From Puia dinghuensis (GTDB lineage Bacteria > Bacteroidota > Bacteroidia > Chitinophagales > Chitinophagaceae), in the NCBI GenBank assembly GCA_026225275.1, contig JAMFSL010000090.1, positions 1 through 64,000 of the forward strand: 64,000 nucleotides of DNA, given 5' to 3'. How positions within the stretch are numbered: position 1 is the stretch's first letter; each line of letters begins with the position of its first letter. The translations under genes and the position numbers were made by a program. The notes below the pieces were generated by a model. The model made no database searches. It worked only from the letters and a program-made list of their open reading frames with translations, and had not been told where the DNA came from. Positions 27,404-35,891 of this stretch are shown here, in pieces.

Positions 27404-28252
27404 ATGATGAATAAATGTGTTTCTCTTTTCATTGTGCTCGCTATTGCCGGCGGATCCGTTCTTGCACAAAAACCGTTGTATACTTTTCCCCTGGGTGTAG
27501 AGGGCTTTACCTATCGAAGGGATTGGGCGGCGAGCGTGCCCAAGACGCTGGATACGGTAAAAATGATGGGATTTACCGAACTGGAAGGCGGTAGTGGTCA
27601 CATGCCCTGGGCGGAGTTCAAGCAACTATGCGATGAACGGGGCATCAGTATTCCGAGTATCGGGGCCGACTATAAAAAAATGGTCGCGAATCCCGACTCC
27701 ATCGTCATGCAGGCGAAGGCGTTAGGAGCCAAATATGTGATGTGTGCATGGGTGCCGCATAGCGGAGGGGTGTTGACCTTCGACAATGCGAAACAGGCGG
27801 TCGACGACTTCAACCGCGTCGGCAAGATCTTTTACGATGCGGGGCTGACCTTTTGTTATCATGCCCATGGCTATGAATTTCAACCTTACCAGGGAGGGAC
27901 GTTGCTGGATTATATCATCAATAATACTGATCCAAAATATGTCAGCTTCGAGATGGACATTATGTGGATCCAGTTCGGCGGGGGTGATCCGTTGGCGTTG
28001 CTGAAGCAATATGGGCATCGGTGGAAGCTGATGCATCTGAAGGATTTCAGGAAAGACACGCCTAAGAATTTGACGGGGTTGACCGGGGCGGAGAACTCCG
28101 TTCCGCTGGGACAAGGGCAGATCGATTTAGCGCCGATCCTGATAGAGGCGAAGAAGCTGGGGATCAAGCATTATTTCATCGAGGATGAGAGTAATGACCC
28201 GGAAGTACAGGTGCCGGAAAGTATTGCATATTTAAAGGGGTTGCGCGGGTAG
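27404..28252 (+). CDS. Exported TIM-barrel sugar isomerase/epimerase-like protein
   Basis: 282 residues. MMNKCVSLFIVLAIAGGSVLAQ is a signal peptide, unusual for a fold that is mostly cytoplasmic. The AP-endonuclease-2/xylose-isomerase-like barrel is shown by MGFTELEGG, YHAHGYEFQ, FEMDIMWIQ, LMHLKDF and IEDESNDP, which supply the expected metal-site Glu, His and Asp residues. Such proteins are frequent partners of DUF1080 and oxidoreductase genes in 3-keto-sugar pathways. It lies 11 bases after the GMC stop, within the same presumed operon. It ends immediately before a copy of the GC-rich repeat. Confidence 0.82.
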   Translation: MMNKCVSLFIVLAIAGGSVLAQKPLYTFPLGVEGFTYRRDWAASVPKTLDTVKMMGFTELEGGSGHMPWAEFKQLCDERGISIPSIGADYKKMVANPDSIVMQAKALGAKYVMCAWVPHSGGVLTFDNAKQAVDDFNRVGKIFYDAGLTFCYHAHGYEFQPYQGGTLLDYIINNTDPKYVSFEMDIMWIQFGGGDPLALLKQYGHRWKLMHLKDFRKDTPKNLTGLTGAENSVPLGQGQIDLAPILIEAKKLGIKHYFIEDESNDPEVQVPESIAYLKGLRG

Positions 28253-28316
28253 GGCGCCGTCGCCACTGCCTACGGCAAGCCTTCGGTGGTCGAAGAAGGC
28301 TTTGGCGCCCGAGGGC
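28252..28316. repeat. Dispersed GC-rich palindromic element, full-length intergenic copy
   Basis: Outer arms GGGCGCC and GGCGCCC enclose CAAGCCTTC...GAAGAAGGCTTT, an inner inverted repeat, and the string CGCCACTGCCTACGG. Its outer part equals the 25089 copy. It overlaps the final base of the TIM-barrel stop and lies in the 260-base gap to the next gene; the rest of the gap shows no gene or clear promoter. Confidence 0.65.
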
Positions 28317-28512
28317 GGGGGGCTTTTGGGCGTGGGGACGGGATTGAGCGTGAACGGGTTACGGTGGGTGTGGATAAGAAAAATGGGCAGGGTATTGCAT
28401 ATCTCGCGATCGGCTATTATCTTGTGCTCTTAGTTGATCCTCCACGGAGTCTATATTCCCTTGAAATACCATTATTTGATCCGACGTATTTCAAGCATTT
28501 AAATTAGACTCT

Positions 28513-28950
28513 ATGATACACGCTAAGGAACTCCGCTACGGAAACAAAGTTCAGACTCAAGATGGTGAAGTCATTACAGTGCAGCAAGTTCTGTCACATT
28601 CCCTCATTTACGATACCCAAATAAAGGTGAGCCGTGAGGCTACTGCTGTCAGGGGGTCCTTGCGGACGGCCTATGCCAGTCAGTTTGTCGAGGTGGTCAA
28701 GGAAGCCGATTTCAATGAACTCGAACCTATTTTTCTGACGCCCAGGATACTGGAGAAGTGCGGGTTCAGAAATTTTGTGCGCGAGGAATGGATTTATAGC
28801 TTCGACAACAGCCATATCGACTGGGAATTTACGTCCGAAGGTTTGAAGCTTCGGACGTCGATCGCGGGGCAAACCAACCTCCGGTATCTGCATCAGCTGC
28901 AAAATTTCCTGTTTTTTGTGACCGGTCACGAATTGGAGCCTGAACTGTAA
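28513..28950 (+). CDS. Small conserved protein of Bacteroidota prophage type
   Basis: 145 residues with no signal or membrane segment. The start MIHAKELRYGNKV and the segment FLTPRILEKCGF, with YLHQLQNFLFFVTGHELE at the end, are hallmarks of a small protein family frequent in Bacteroidota phages and mobile regions. The role is unknown. Neighbouring genes are not phage genes; a GC-rich repeat lies upstream. Isolated, possibly a remnant or recruited gene. Confidence 0.65.
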   Translation: MIHAKELRYGNKVQTQDGEVITVQQVLSHSLIYDTQIKVSREATAVRGSLRTAYASQFVEVVKEADFNELEPIFLTPRILEKCGFRNFVREEWIYSFDNSHIDWEFTSEGLKLRTSIAGQTNLRYLHQLQNFLFFVTGHELEPEL

Positions 28951-28957
28951 GGTGAGG

Positions 28958-29452
28958 TTAGCTCATCGTATACAGCCGCCGTCGGGCGGACAGTATGAAA
29001 TCGAGCGATCGCCGGCCAGGGCCTTCCAGCAGCAGAAACAGGCAGGTGAGGATTTGCGCATAGTCCGAACGGATCTCGTGCAGAACAGCCCAGATGCCTA
29101 TTTTCGGGGGTGCGGGCGGGAGTGGCAGCGGGCTGGTACCATAATAAAGAGCGATCTTAGTGGTAAGTACGGCAACGATCATCTGAAGGACAAAATAAAG
29201 TGCGGTTACCCTTGTCAAGAGGCCGACCAGCAGTAGCAGTCCGCCGATGATCTCCGCCGATGCCACGAAGTGCGCCGTCGTGACAGGAAAAGGAAAGCCC
29301 AGCTTTGTGAATCGTCCGACGCCCTGGTTAACGTAGACAAATTTCAACATTCCTTCCCAGAAGAATACGCCGCCGGCCAGCAGGCGAATGATGAGAATAT
29401 TTGAGGAGCCGGTTACAGGTGGCGATAACAGCCAATGGATGATTTTTTTCAT
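28958..29452 (-). CDS. DoxX family membrane protein
   Basis: 164 residues with four membrane segments: LIIRLLAGGVFFWEGMLKFV, the AHFVASAEIIGGLLLLVGL block, LYFVLQMIVAVLTTKIALYY and a last ILTCLFLLLEGP. RLxxGxxFxxxGxxKF and EIxGGLLLLVGxLTR are the standard DoxX signature. Family members take part in terminal-oxidase or detoxification complexes; the exact role here is unknown. It is convergent with the small phage-type gene (8 bases apart) and divergent from the sensor kinase gene. Confidence 0.85.
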   Translation of the reverse strand: MKKIIHWLLSPPVTGSSNILIIRLLAGGVFFWEGMLKFVYVNQGVGRFTKLGFPFPVTTAHFVASAEIIGGLLLLVGLLTRVTALYFVLQMIVAVLTTKIALYYGTSPLPLPPAPPKIGIWAVLHEIRSDYAQILTCLFLLLEGPGRRSLDFILSARRRLYTMS

Positions 29453-29511
29453 GGTGCGAACCTCCTGCTTTCCCGGGGGCAGTCAAAACTATTTACAGTA
29501 TCCAATGGCTT

Positions 29512-29546
29512 TCCTTGATGAAACCTTCGTTTATCAAGGATTTTTT
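29512..29546 (+). terminator. Terminator-like hairpin in the kinase leader
   Basis: TCCTTGAT(G)AAAC and GTTTATCAAGGA pair as a 12-bp stem with one bulged base around a CTTC loop, and TTTTTT follows directly. It points towards the sensor kinase, whose ATG is 33 bases on. No plus-strand gene ends nearby, so an attenuator is as likely as a plain terminator. Confidence 0.6.
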
Positions 29547-29579
29547 ATGCCTGATGTAATATAATTCCCGGCTTCCGGA

Positions 29580-30626
29580 ATGTCAATACCTTTGAAAAAA
29601 GTAAGGCTATTGAAAAAGAACACCGGATGGTATCACATTCTCTTCTGGGCAGGTATTTACCTGTTGTGGATAGCTATTTTCCGCAGCTATTCGGTGGCGA
29701 TCACCAGAACGATGACCATTGAATTTTGCTATCTCCTTTTTATTACTGCGGACTATTATGCGATCAATCTTTTTACTATCCCGCGATTGCTGATGCGGAA
29801 GAAGTATGGGCTTTTTGTGGGGTCGGTCGTTCTGGTGATCGCGATCAGCGCTGCTTTGCGGGCGATGCTGGCTTTGTATATCAACGAACATTATTTTCAT
29901 CCCGTGGTCGCGGTCGATTTCGGCGGGTTATATATTCAGTCCTTTTTCAATATTACCATCTGGGTACTGGCGGTGACACTGGCGCGGATGCTGGTGGAGC
30001 GGATGCAGACGCAACAGCAGCTCGAGGTTTTGGAGAAAGAGCGGATCAAGAGCGAACTGGATTATCTGAAAGCGCAGATCAATCCGCATGCGTTGTTCAA
30101 CTCGCTGAATACGATATACGGGCATATTGACAAGCACAACCAGGTCGCGCGGAATATTCTCCTACAGTTCTCCGGGCTGTTGCGTTATCAACTGTACGAT
30201 TGCGCGGCGGAAAAGGTGAGCCTGGCGAAGGAAATAGCCTATCTGCAAAACTATGTCGCTTTCCAGCGGTTACGCAAGGATGAGAAATTAATCGTAACTT
30301 TTGATATAGGACTGATCGAAGAAGAGTTGATGATCGCTCCGCTGCTATTGATTGTGCTGATTGAGAATGCGTTCAAGTTCGTGAGTAGTTTTTCCCATAA
30401 GGAGAACAGGATCACCATCGACATCCACACCTGTGGCACGATTTTGTACAGTTCCATTATGAACACCCGGGAGTTGCAATCGGCGGCTACGAGTGGACAT
30501 TCCAATGGCATCGGCATAGCGAACCTGCGGCGCCGGCTGGAGTTGCTGTATATTGCGAAATATGAATTACAAGCGGACAGTGATTATAATTGGTACGAAA
30601 CAAGCTTAACCATTGATTTGTCATGA
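29580..30626 (+). CDS. LytS/YehU-type sensor histidine kinase
   Basis: 348 residues. Four N-terminal membrane segments (first YHILFWAGIYLLWIAIF, last YIQSFFNITIWVLAVTLA) are followed by a coiled coil (EQLEVLEKERIKSEL type). The His-kinase box QINPHALFNSLNTIYGHID holds the phosphorylatable His. The ATP lid area shows LIVLIENAFKF and GIGIANLRRRLELLY. It has no extracytoplasmic domain, so it probably senses within the membrane. The stop overlaps the regulator start by 4 bases (ATGA), a standard coupled pair. Confidence 0.9.
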   Translation: MSIPLKKVRLLKKNTGWYHILFWAGIYLLWIAIFRSYSVAITRTMTIEFCYLLFITADYYAINLFTIPRLLMRKKYGLFVGSVVLVIAISAALRAMLALYINEHYFHPVVAVDFGGLYIQSFFNITIWVLAVTLARMLVERMQTQQQLEVLEKERIKSELDYLKAQINPHALFNSLNTIYGHIDKHNQVARNILLQFSGLLRYQLYDCAAEKVSLAKEIAYLQNYVAFQRLRKDEKLIVTFDIGLIEEELMIAPLLLIVLIENAFKFVSSFSHKENRITIDIHTCGTILYSSIMNTRELQSAATSGHSNGIGIANLRRRLELLYIAKYELQADSDYNWYETSLTIDLS

Positions 30627-31387
30627 AACTGAAATGTTTGATCGTAGATGACGAGCCGATTGCAAGAAAGGTGTTACAGGAATTCATCGAAGACATCGAC
30701 TATCTGGAACTGGCAGGCCAGGCGGAAAATCCGCTGAAGGCGATGAAGCTATTGCGGGAGCAGGAGATCGATATCCTTTTCCTGGACATCAACATGCCGA
30801 AGATCAATGGGATCGATTTCCTGAAGAGCACGCCAACCGGGGCTTGTGTCATCATCACTACGGCCTATGCGGAGTATGCGGTGGAGTCCTATGGGTTGGA
30901 TGTACTGGATTATGTAGTCAAGCCCATTGCGTTCGACCGGTTACTGAAGGCATGCAATAAGGCGCGGGAATATCGGGCATTACGGCAGGGGGGTGGAGCT
31001 GGGTTGAGTATACCGGCAGTGGGTGGGCCGCCTTCGCCGGGGCTTCGGCGGCCAGTGACCGACGACCATTTCTTCATCAAATCCAGCAACCAGATCGAGA
31101 AGGTGTATTACGATAAATTGATCTATGTGGAGGCGATGCTGAATTATGTAATGTTATATACTGAAGTGAAGAAGATGATGGTCTATGTCACCATTAAGAG
31201 TTTGGAGGAACAGCTGCCGGCGGACATTTTTATCAAGGTGCACAAATCGTTTATCGTGAATATGAATAAGATAAAGAGTATTGAAGGGAATATCCTGGAC
31301 ATGGGAAATGAGAAAATAACCATTAGCCAGAGCCTTCGGGAGAAGGTGATCAATGCAATCGTTAAAGATAAAATGATCAGGCGGTGA
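30623..31387 (+). CDS. LytTR response regulator with linker insertion
   Basis: 254 residues. The receiver has CLIVDDEPIAR and the phospho-acceptor in ILFLDINMPKING. The LytTR DNA-binding domain begins near DDHFFIKSSNQIEKV and includes VHKSFIVNMNKIKSIEG. The linker (about residues 118-148) is a Gly/Pro/Arg-rich insert derived from a copy of the dispersed GC-rich element. The target is unknown; the convergent FtsX-type permease gene is a plausible one. Partnered with the kinase by a 4-base overlap. Confidence 0.9.
   Translation: MKLKCLIVDDEPIARKVLQEFIEDIDYLELAGQAENPLKAMKLLREQEIDILFLDINMPKINGIDFLKSTPTGACVIITTAYAEYAVESYGLDVLDYVVKPIAFDRLLKACNKAREYRALRQGGGAGLSIPAVGGPPSPGLRRPVTDDHFFIKSSNQIEKVYYDKLIYVEAMLNYVMLYTEVKKMMVYVTIKSLEEQLPADIFIKVHKSFIVNMNKIKSIEGNILDMGNEKITISQSLREKVINAIVKDKMIRR
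31017..31058. repeat. Dispersed GC-rich palindromic element, intragenic copy
   Basis: Arms GGCCGCC and GGCGGCC enclose TTCGCCGGGGCTTC, flanked by CAGTGG and CCAGTG, themselves inverted. It encodes VGGPPSPGLRRPV in the linker of the LytTR regulator and keeps the frame open. Confidence 0.6.
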
Positions 31388-31388
31388 A

Positions 31389-33866
31389 TCATTCCGTCCG
31401 CAAATTCTTAGTCGGGCTGGACAGCGCCGCCTTCAGGCTTTGCAGGCAGATGGTGGTCAAGGAAATGATCAGCAGCAGCAGTGGCGGCAGCAAGAATATC
31501 CACACCGTCAGCCCTATATGGAAAGCATAGTTGCTGAGCCACCGGCTTGCGGCAAAGTAGATCACAGGCAGCGCTATCAGTGAGGCCAGTCCCACCAATT
31601 TGATGAAGTCGCGTGAAAACAGCAATAGCAGGCTGGGGATGGAAGCGCCCAGTACTTTCCGGACGCCGATCTCTTTTGTCCGCATTTTGATGACGAAGCT
31701 CGATAGACCCAGCAGGCCGAGGCAGGCTACGAAAATGGCCAATCCCGTGAACAGGCTGAAGATATTACCAAAACGCTGGTCCGCCTGGTATTGCCGGTTG
31801 AAATAATCGTCGAGGAAAAAATATTCGAAAGCGTTGCCGGTGAAGACACTATTATAAGTCTTTTCAAAAGATGCGATGGCCTGGTTAAGGTTGACATCGG
31901 CGGGATTGAGCTGGATAGAGATATAGTTCCAGTTAGTGAAGCGCGGATAAAAAAAGAGGATAGGGTCATAGGCCTCCCGTAGGGACCGTTGGTGGTAATT
32001 TTGGACCACGCCGACAATCTCACCCTTGCGGTCCGTCTGACCATACCGGAAGATGATGGGTTGATTGATCGCTGCCTCATTGTCCTTATAGCCCATGCCT
32101 TTGACCATTTCTTCATTGACGAGGAGCCTGGTTGTTTCCGAATCGCTGAGGTTTGTCCTGTCCTCCGGGCCGAGGCTTCTGCCTGCTGCCAGCTGGATAT
32201 GAAAGGTCCTGATGAAGTCGTCGTCGATGTTGACAAAGAAGGGTGTGAAGTTATGGGTTTCGTCCTCATTGATCTTCCTGGCGGTATTTCTATCGACGAT
32301 CGTATGGCCGGGAATCTCGCTGGAGGCGGTGAGGCTAAGGACGGCGGAGTTAGAGAGCAGTTGGTTTTTAAAGGACTGCATTTTGGTCGCGAGCGTCGAA
32401 TCGAAGATAGCGGGCGCCTTCAGTACCAGCACTTGGTCCTTGTTATAACCCAACGCCTGTTTTTGCATATAGGTCAGCTGGCTATAGACCGTGATCGCGC
32501 CGGCAATCAACAGAATGGAGAGGACAAATTGAAAGGAGACCAGCGTCTTTCGCAACAGAATGCCCCTGGATGATTGAAAGAACCGGCCCTTCAATACGAG
32601 TATCGGGCGGAAGGACGATAGTACAAAGGCGGGGTAGGCTCCTACCAGCAGTGCGCCTCCTATCAATAATCCGGTCAGGCCCAGCCAGAAGCACGGTTGC
32701 TGGAACCAACCGGAATTTCCACCGGTAGCGCCGATATTTTTGCCGATGAAGGCGCCGAAATGCGGGTAAAGAATCCATACCAGGGCGGCAGCAACCAGCA
32801 GTGCGAGTAAATTGACGATGGCCGATTCGATCATGAACTGAACGATCAACTGCCCTTTAACCGCTCCGGCCACTTTGCGGATGCCGACCTCTTTGGCCCG
32901 CTCCACCGATTTGGCTGTCGAGAGATTGATATAATTGATCCAGGCGATGACTAAAATGAAGATACCGATCAGGGATAGAAAACCTACTTCCTTTTCACTG
33001 CCGTTGGCTTCCGCCTCTTTCTCCAGGTTCGACCGGAGATGAATATCGCTGACAGGTTGGAGTTGAAATTCGGCGCTGTATTTCAGCTGCTTCATTTTTG
33101 CGCCCATATATTTCTGGATGAAGGCGGGAAATTTCGCTTCTACCTTGTGGGGGTCAGTGCCCGGCGCCAGCTGAACGTACGTATAGAATTCAGGCCAGTT
33201 CCAGGTCTGATTGAGCTCGATGCCGTTGTTGCCCAGTATCGCGAAGGGCATCAGCATATCGAATTTGAGATGGGCATTTTCGGGGATGTCGCGGAAGACG
33301 CCGGTGACTTTAAGGGGGATCTGCATGTTGACGGACAGCGTTTTTCCCAGCGGGTCCTGGTTACCGAAATATTTTTTCGCCATTTTGGCGGAGATGACGA
33401 TCGATTTGGTGTCCGACAGGACGGTGTGTGGGTCGCCTTCGATAAAGGGAAAGGAAAACATCGTCAGGAAGGAGGGGTCGGCGAGATAGACGTGGTCTTC
33501 ATTGAAGGTCGTCGTTTGGGCACCGTTGGTATAAGACATCATGGCATTGCCCAGAAAGATCGTCGTATGGACCACACGCGCGTAGTCCACGACTTCGGGG
33601 AAATCCTTTTTCATCGTAGGGCCCACGGCCGGATGATTGGTCGCTTCCACACTATTATTGGCGAGACTGCCGCTGAATTTTATCGGTACGCGGTAGAGGT
33701 CGACGCTATTTTTATACCAGCCATCATAGCTGCGTTCGAAATGGATATACAGGAAGATAAAAAAGCAGGCCGACATGCCGATAGCGAGGCCGAGGATGTT
33801 CACCAGGGAAAAGACTTTGTTTTTGAGTAGGTTACGCCAGGCGATCTTGAAATAGTTCTTCAGCAT
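31389..33866 (-). CDS. ABC transporter permease, FtsX/MacB type
   Basis: 825 residues with the same layout as the gene at 17958: N-terminal helix (LVNILGLAIGMSACFFIFLYI), a MacB-like core, three helices with INYINLSTAKSVERAKEVGIRK, a second core, and a terminal FtsX block with TKEIGVRKVLGAS. No ATPase is adjacent. It ends 1 base past the LytTR regulator stop, convergently, so the two genes are linked only by position. Substrate unknown. The 222-base gap to the MFS gene shows no confident promoter. Confidence 0.88.
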   Translation of the reverse strand: MLKNYFKIAWRNLLKNKVFSLVNILGLAIGMSACFFIFLYIHFERSYDGWYKNSVDLYRVPIKFSGSLANNSVEATNHPAVGPTMKKDFPEVVDYARVVHTTIFLGNAMMSYTNGAQTTTFNEDHVYLADPSFLTMFSFPFIEGDPHTVLSDTKSIVISAKMAKKYFGNQDPLGKTLSVNMQIPLKVTGVFRDIPENAHLKFDMLMPFAILGNNGIELNQTWNWPEFYTYVQLAPGTDPHKVEAKFPAFIQKYMGAKMKQLKYSAEFQLQPVSDIHLRSNLEKEAEANGSEKEVGFLSLIGIFILVIAWINYINLSTAKSVERAKEVGIRKVAGAVKGQLIVQFMIESAIVNLLALLVAAALVWILYPHFGAFIGKNIGATGGNSGWFQQPCFWLGLTGLLIGGALLVGAYPAFVLSSFRPILVLKGRFFQSSRGILLRKTLVSFQFVLSILLIAGAITVYSQLTYMQKQALGYNKDQVLVLKAPAIFDSTLATKMQSFKNQLLSNSAVLSLTASSEIPGHTIVDRNTARKINEDETHNFTPFFVNIDDDFIRTFHIQLAAGRSLGPEDRTNLSDSETTRLLVNEEMVKGMGYKDNEAAINQPIIFRYGQTDRKGEIVGVVQNYHQRSLREAYDPILFFYPRFTNWNYISIQLNPADVNLNQAIASFEKTYNSVFTGNAFEYFFLDDYFNRQYQADQRFGNIFSLFTGLAIFVACLGLLGLSSFVIKMRTKEIGVRKVLGASIPSLLLLFSRDFIKLVGLASLIALPVIYFAASRWLSNYAFHIGLTVWIFLLPPLLLLIISLTTICLQSLKAALSSPTKNLRTE

Positions 33867-34088
33867 TTCGATGTTTTTGGAGTGGGAATACCCTCGCCAG
33901 GCAACCAGAAAGGTGCCGGATTTGCATTTATTTGACGATCATTTGGTTAGAGCGTATTGCAGCGGGGGCGGCTGTCCGTTTTCGATACATATAGTGTACT
34001 AAATAAAAACTTATCGGGCAGGGGGTTGGGGGATTTCGGTACATTCAGATCACAAAAGCGAGGACTATGCGATTATATTTATGGGGAG

Positions 34089-35372
34089 TTATGGCCGTTC
34101 CTGCAAGAGATCGGAGTTGAGGCGAAGTAACAAGGCAGCGATAGCCGACAGGAGGAGAGAGGCCGACATGAAAATATAAGAAGCGTCGAAGTGTCCGGTT
34201 GCGCCGTTGAAATAGCCGACCAGGTAAGAGCCGGCGAAAGAGCCGAGGGCTCCGAAGCTATTGATCAGGGCGATGGCGCCGCCTGCGACATTAGCCGGCA
34301 GGATCTCGGTGATCATAGCGAAGAAAGGACCATAGGGGGTATACATAGCCATACCGGCGAGGCTAAGCAAGGCGAAGGACAACCAGAAATGGTGGGTGCC
34401 GGTGAGGTAGGATAAATAAAAGGTTATAGCGGCCAGGAGCAGGCAGGGCCAGACGACAATCTTCCTGTTGCCGGTCCGATCAGAGAATCTGGAGGCGGCG
34501 AGCATGCCGATGATGGCGAGGAGATAGGGAAAGGCCGAGAGCCAGCCTGTTGTGATGATGTCCATTCCCGGTGCGGCGTGGATAATCGAAGGCAGCCAGA
34601 TGACGAATCCGTATACGCCGATACTCCAAAGCGCATACAGCAGGCATAAGAGCATGACTTTGCGGGATTTGAAGGCGGCGAGATAATTCCGGACAGGGGG
34701 GATAGACTGTTGCTCGATCCTTATAGACATCAGGAGCGTTTCCCGTTCGGCCGGCGGCAGCCAGGCGGCGTTTTCGGGCCGGTCTGCTACCAACCGCCAC
34801 CAGCAGAAAGCCCAGATGATGGCGGGCAGTCCTTCCCAGATGAACATCCATCGCCAGCCGAGGGCGTGTACCAGGTAGCCCGAGGCGATAGACATCCACA
34901 GGACCGTTACGGGGTTACCGAACATCAATAAAGAATTGGCTCGCGATCGTTCGGTACGGGTGAACCACCGGCTCAGCAGCACCAGCATAGAGGGTAACAC
35001 AGCTCCTTCGACCACTCCGAGAAGAAAGCGGATAACCATCAGCCAATGGATGTTGCTGACAATACCTGTGGCCATGGCCAGGCCGCCCCAAAGAAGGAGG
35101 CATATAAAGATCAGGCGGCGGGCGCTGCCTTTTGTTGCATAATAGACGCCGGGGATCTGGAAGAAGAAATAGCCCAGGAAGAACAGTGATCCCAGCAGGG
35201 AAGACGTGGCAGTGTCGATGTGCAGGTCTTTTGCCATTCCGCCGGCCATGCCGAAGGCGAAATTCGCTCGGTCGAGGTAGGCGAGGCTATAGGTGATAAA
35301 GACCACGGGGATGAGGCGCCACCAGCGGGAGGCGGATAGGGGTAGCCGGGAGTTCGTCAATGCTGGTTCCAT
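34089..35372 (-). CDS. MFS transporter, ACS (sugar-acid/anion symporter) type
   Basis: 427 residues with 12 predicted membrane segments. AYLDRANFAFGMAGGMAKDL and LLGSLFFLGYFFFQIPG are the ACS signature, and RWFTRTERSRANSLLMFG is the helix-4/5 loop of the family. Known members carry galactonate, glucarate, hexuronates or related acids. That would suit uptake of acids released by the oxidising pathway, but no direct link is seen. The start overlaps the end of the upstream lipoprotein gene by 16 bases. Confidence 0.85.
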   Translation of the reverse strand: MEPALTNSRLPLSASRWWRLIPVVFITYSLAYLDRANFAFGMAGGMAKDLHIDTATSSLLGSLFFLGYFFFQIPGVYYATKGSARRLIFICLLLWGGLAMATGIVSNIHWLMVIRFLLGVVEGAVLPSMLVLLSRWFTRTERSRANSLLMFGNPVTVLWMSIASGYLVHALGWRWMFIWEGLPAIIWAFCWWRLVADRPENAAWLPPAERETLLMSIRIEQQSIPPVRNYLAAFKSRKVMLLCLLYALWSIGVYGFVIWLPSIIHAAPGMDIITTGWLSAFPYLLAIIGMLAASRFSDRTGNRKIVVWPCLLLAAITFYLSYLTGTHHFWLSFALLSLAGMAMYTPYGPFFAMITEILPANVAGGAIALINSFGALGSFAGSYLVGYFNGATGHFDASYIFMSASLLLSAIAALLLRLNSDLLQERP

Positions 35373-35872
35373 CCGACTGTGAATTGGCCGTTGGTAATCG
35401 TACTATAGGTGGCAACCGAATCGTAGCCGGACTGGATTGAGCCAGAGAAGGTTCCCGAGAGCCAGGTGTTGTTGACCTTCGTCAGGGTAACCGTATCGGT
35501 GAGGCTGAAATACTGGTTGTCCGTATCGTTGCTGAAGACCGTGTAGCCGATGAGGCCCTGGATATCGCTGGTGGAATCCGAGAGATTATTATAGGAATAG
35601 AGGCCCGGTTTCAGGGCAGTGTTGCTCGTCAGGGTCACTTCCATCAGGGGTGTCAGGTTAGCCGAATCTGCGTGGGCGACGATGTACACCGTTCCGGGGG
35701 TGCTGACGCTGTCCACCGTAATGATCGCATTAAAGGTGGTAGGAACGCCGTTAATGGTGGCGGAGACGCTGAAGGGCGGGGTTGGGCCAGCGGGATGAGA
35801 TTTGTGGCATGCGACGAGAAAGGCGACAGATAGCAGCGGGAAAGCGAGGAAACGGGGAAGAAACTGCTTCAT
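35357..35872 (-). CDS. Lipoprotein of unknown function
   Basis: 171 residues from the ATG at 35872, which opens a lipoprotein signal (MKQFLPRFLAFPLLSVAFLVAC, Cys 22). The mature part is a beta-rich domain of about 150 residues with repeating strand patterns (FSVSATINGVPTTFNA, YFSLTDTVTLTKVNN). A longer reading adds no signal and is disfavoured. The family is not recognised. It overlaps the MFS gene start and lies 19 bases after the hybrid-kinase stop, so the three are probably one transcript. Confidence 0.7.
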   Translation of the reverse strand: MKQFLPRFLAFPLLSVAFLVACHKSHPAGPTPPFSVSATINGVPTTFNAIITVDSVSTPGTVYIVAHADSANLTPLMEVTLTSNTALKPGLYSYNNLSDSTSDIQGLIGYTVFSNDTDNQYFSLTDTVTLTKVNNTWLSGTFSGSIQSGYDSVATYSTITNGQFTVGWNQH

Positions 35873-35891
35873 ATTAATAAGATTACCAGCG

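Noticed and set aside
28286-28507. Short frame in the gap after the TIM-barrel gene
   Set aside because: Its start lies within the repeat element and the composition is Gly/Arg-rich with no family signal.
33039-33830. Plus-strand open frame of 263 codons
   Set aside because: Opposite the FtsX-type permease, whose motifs are intact.
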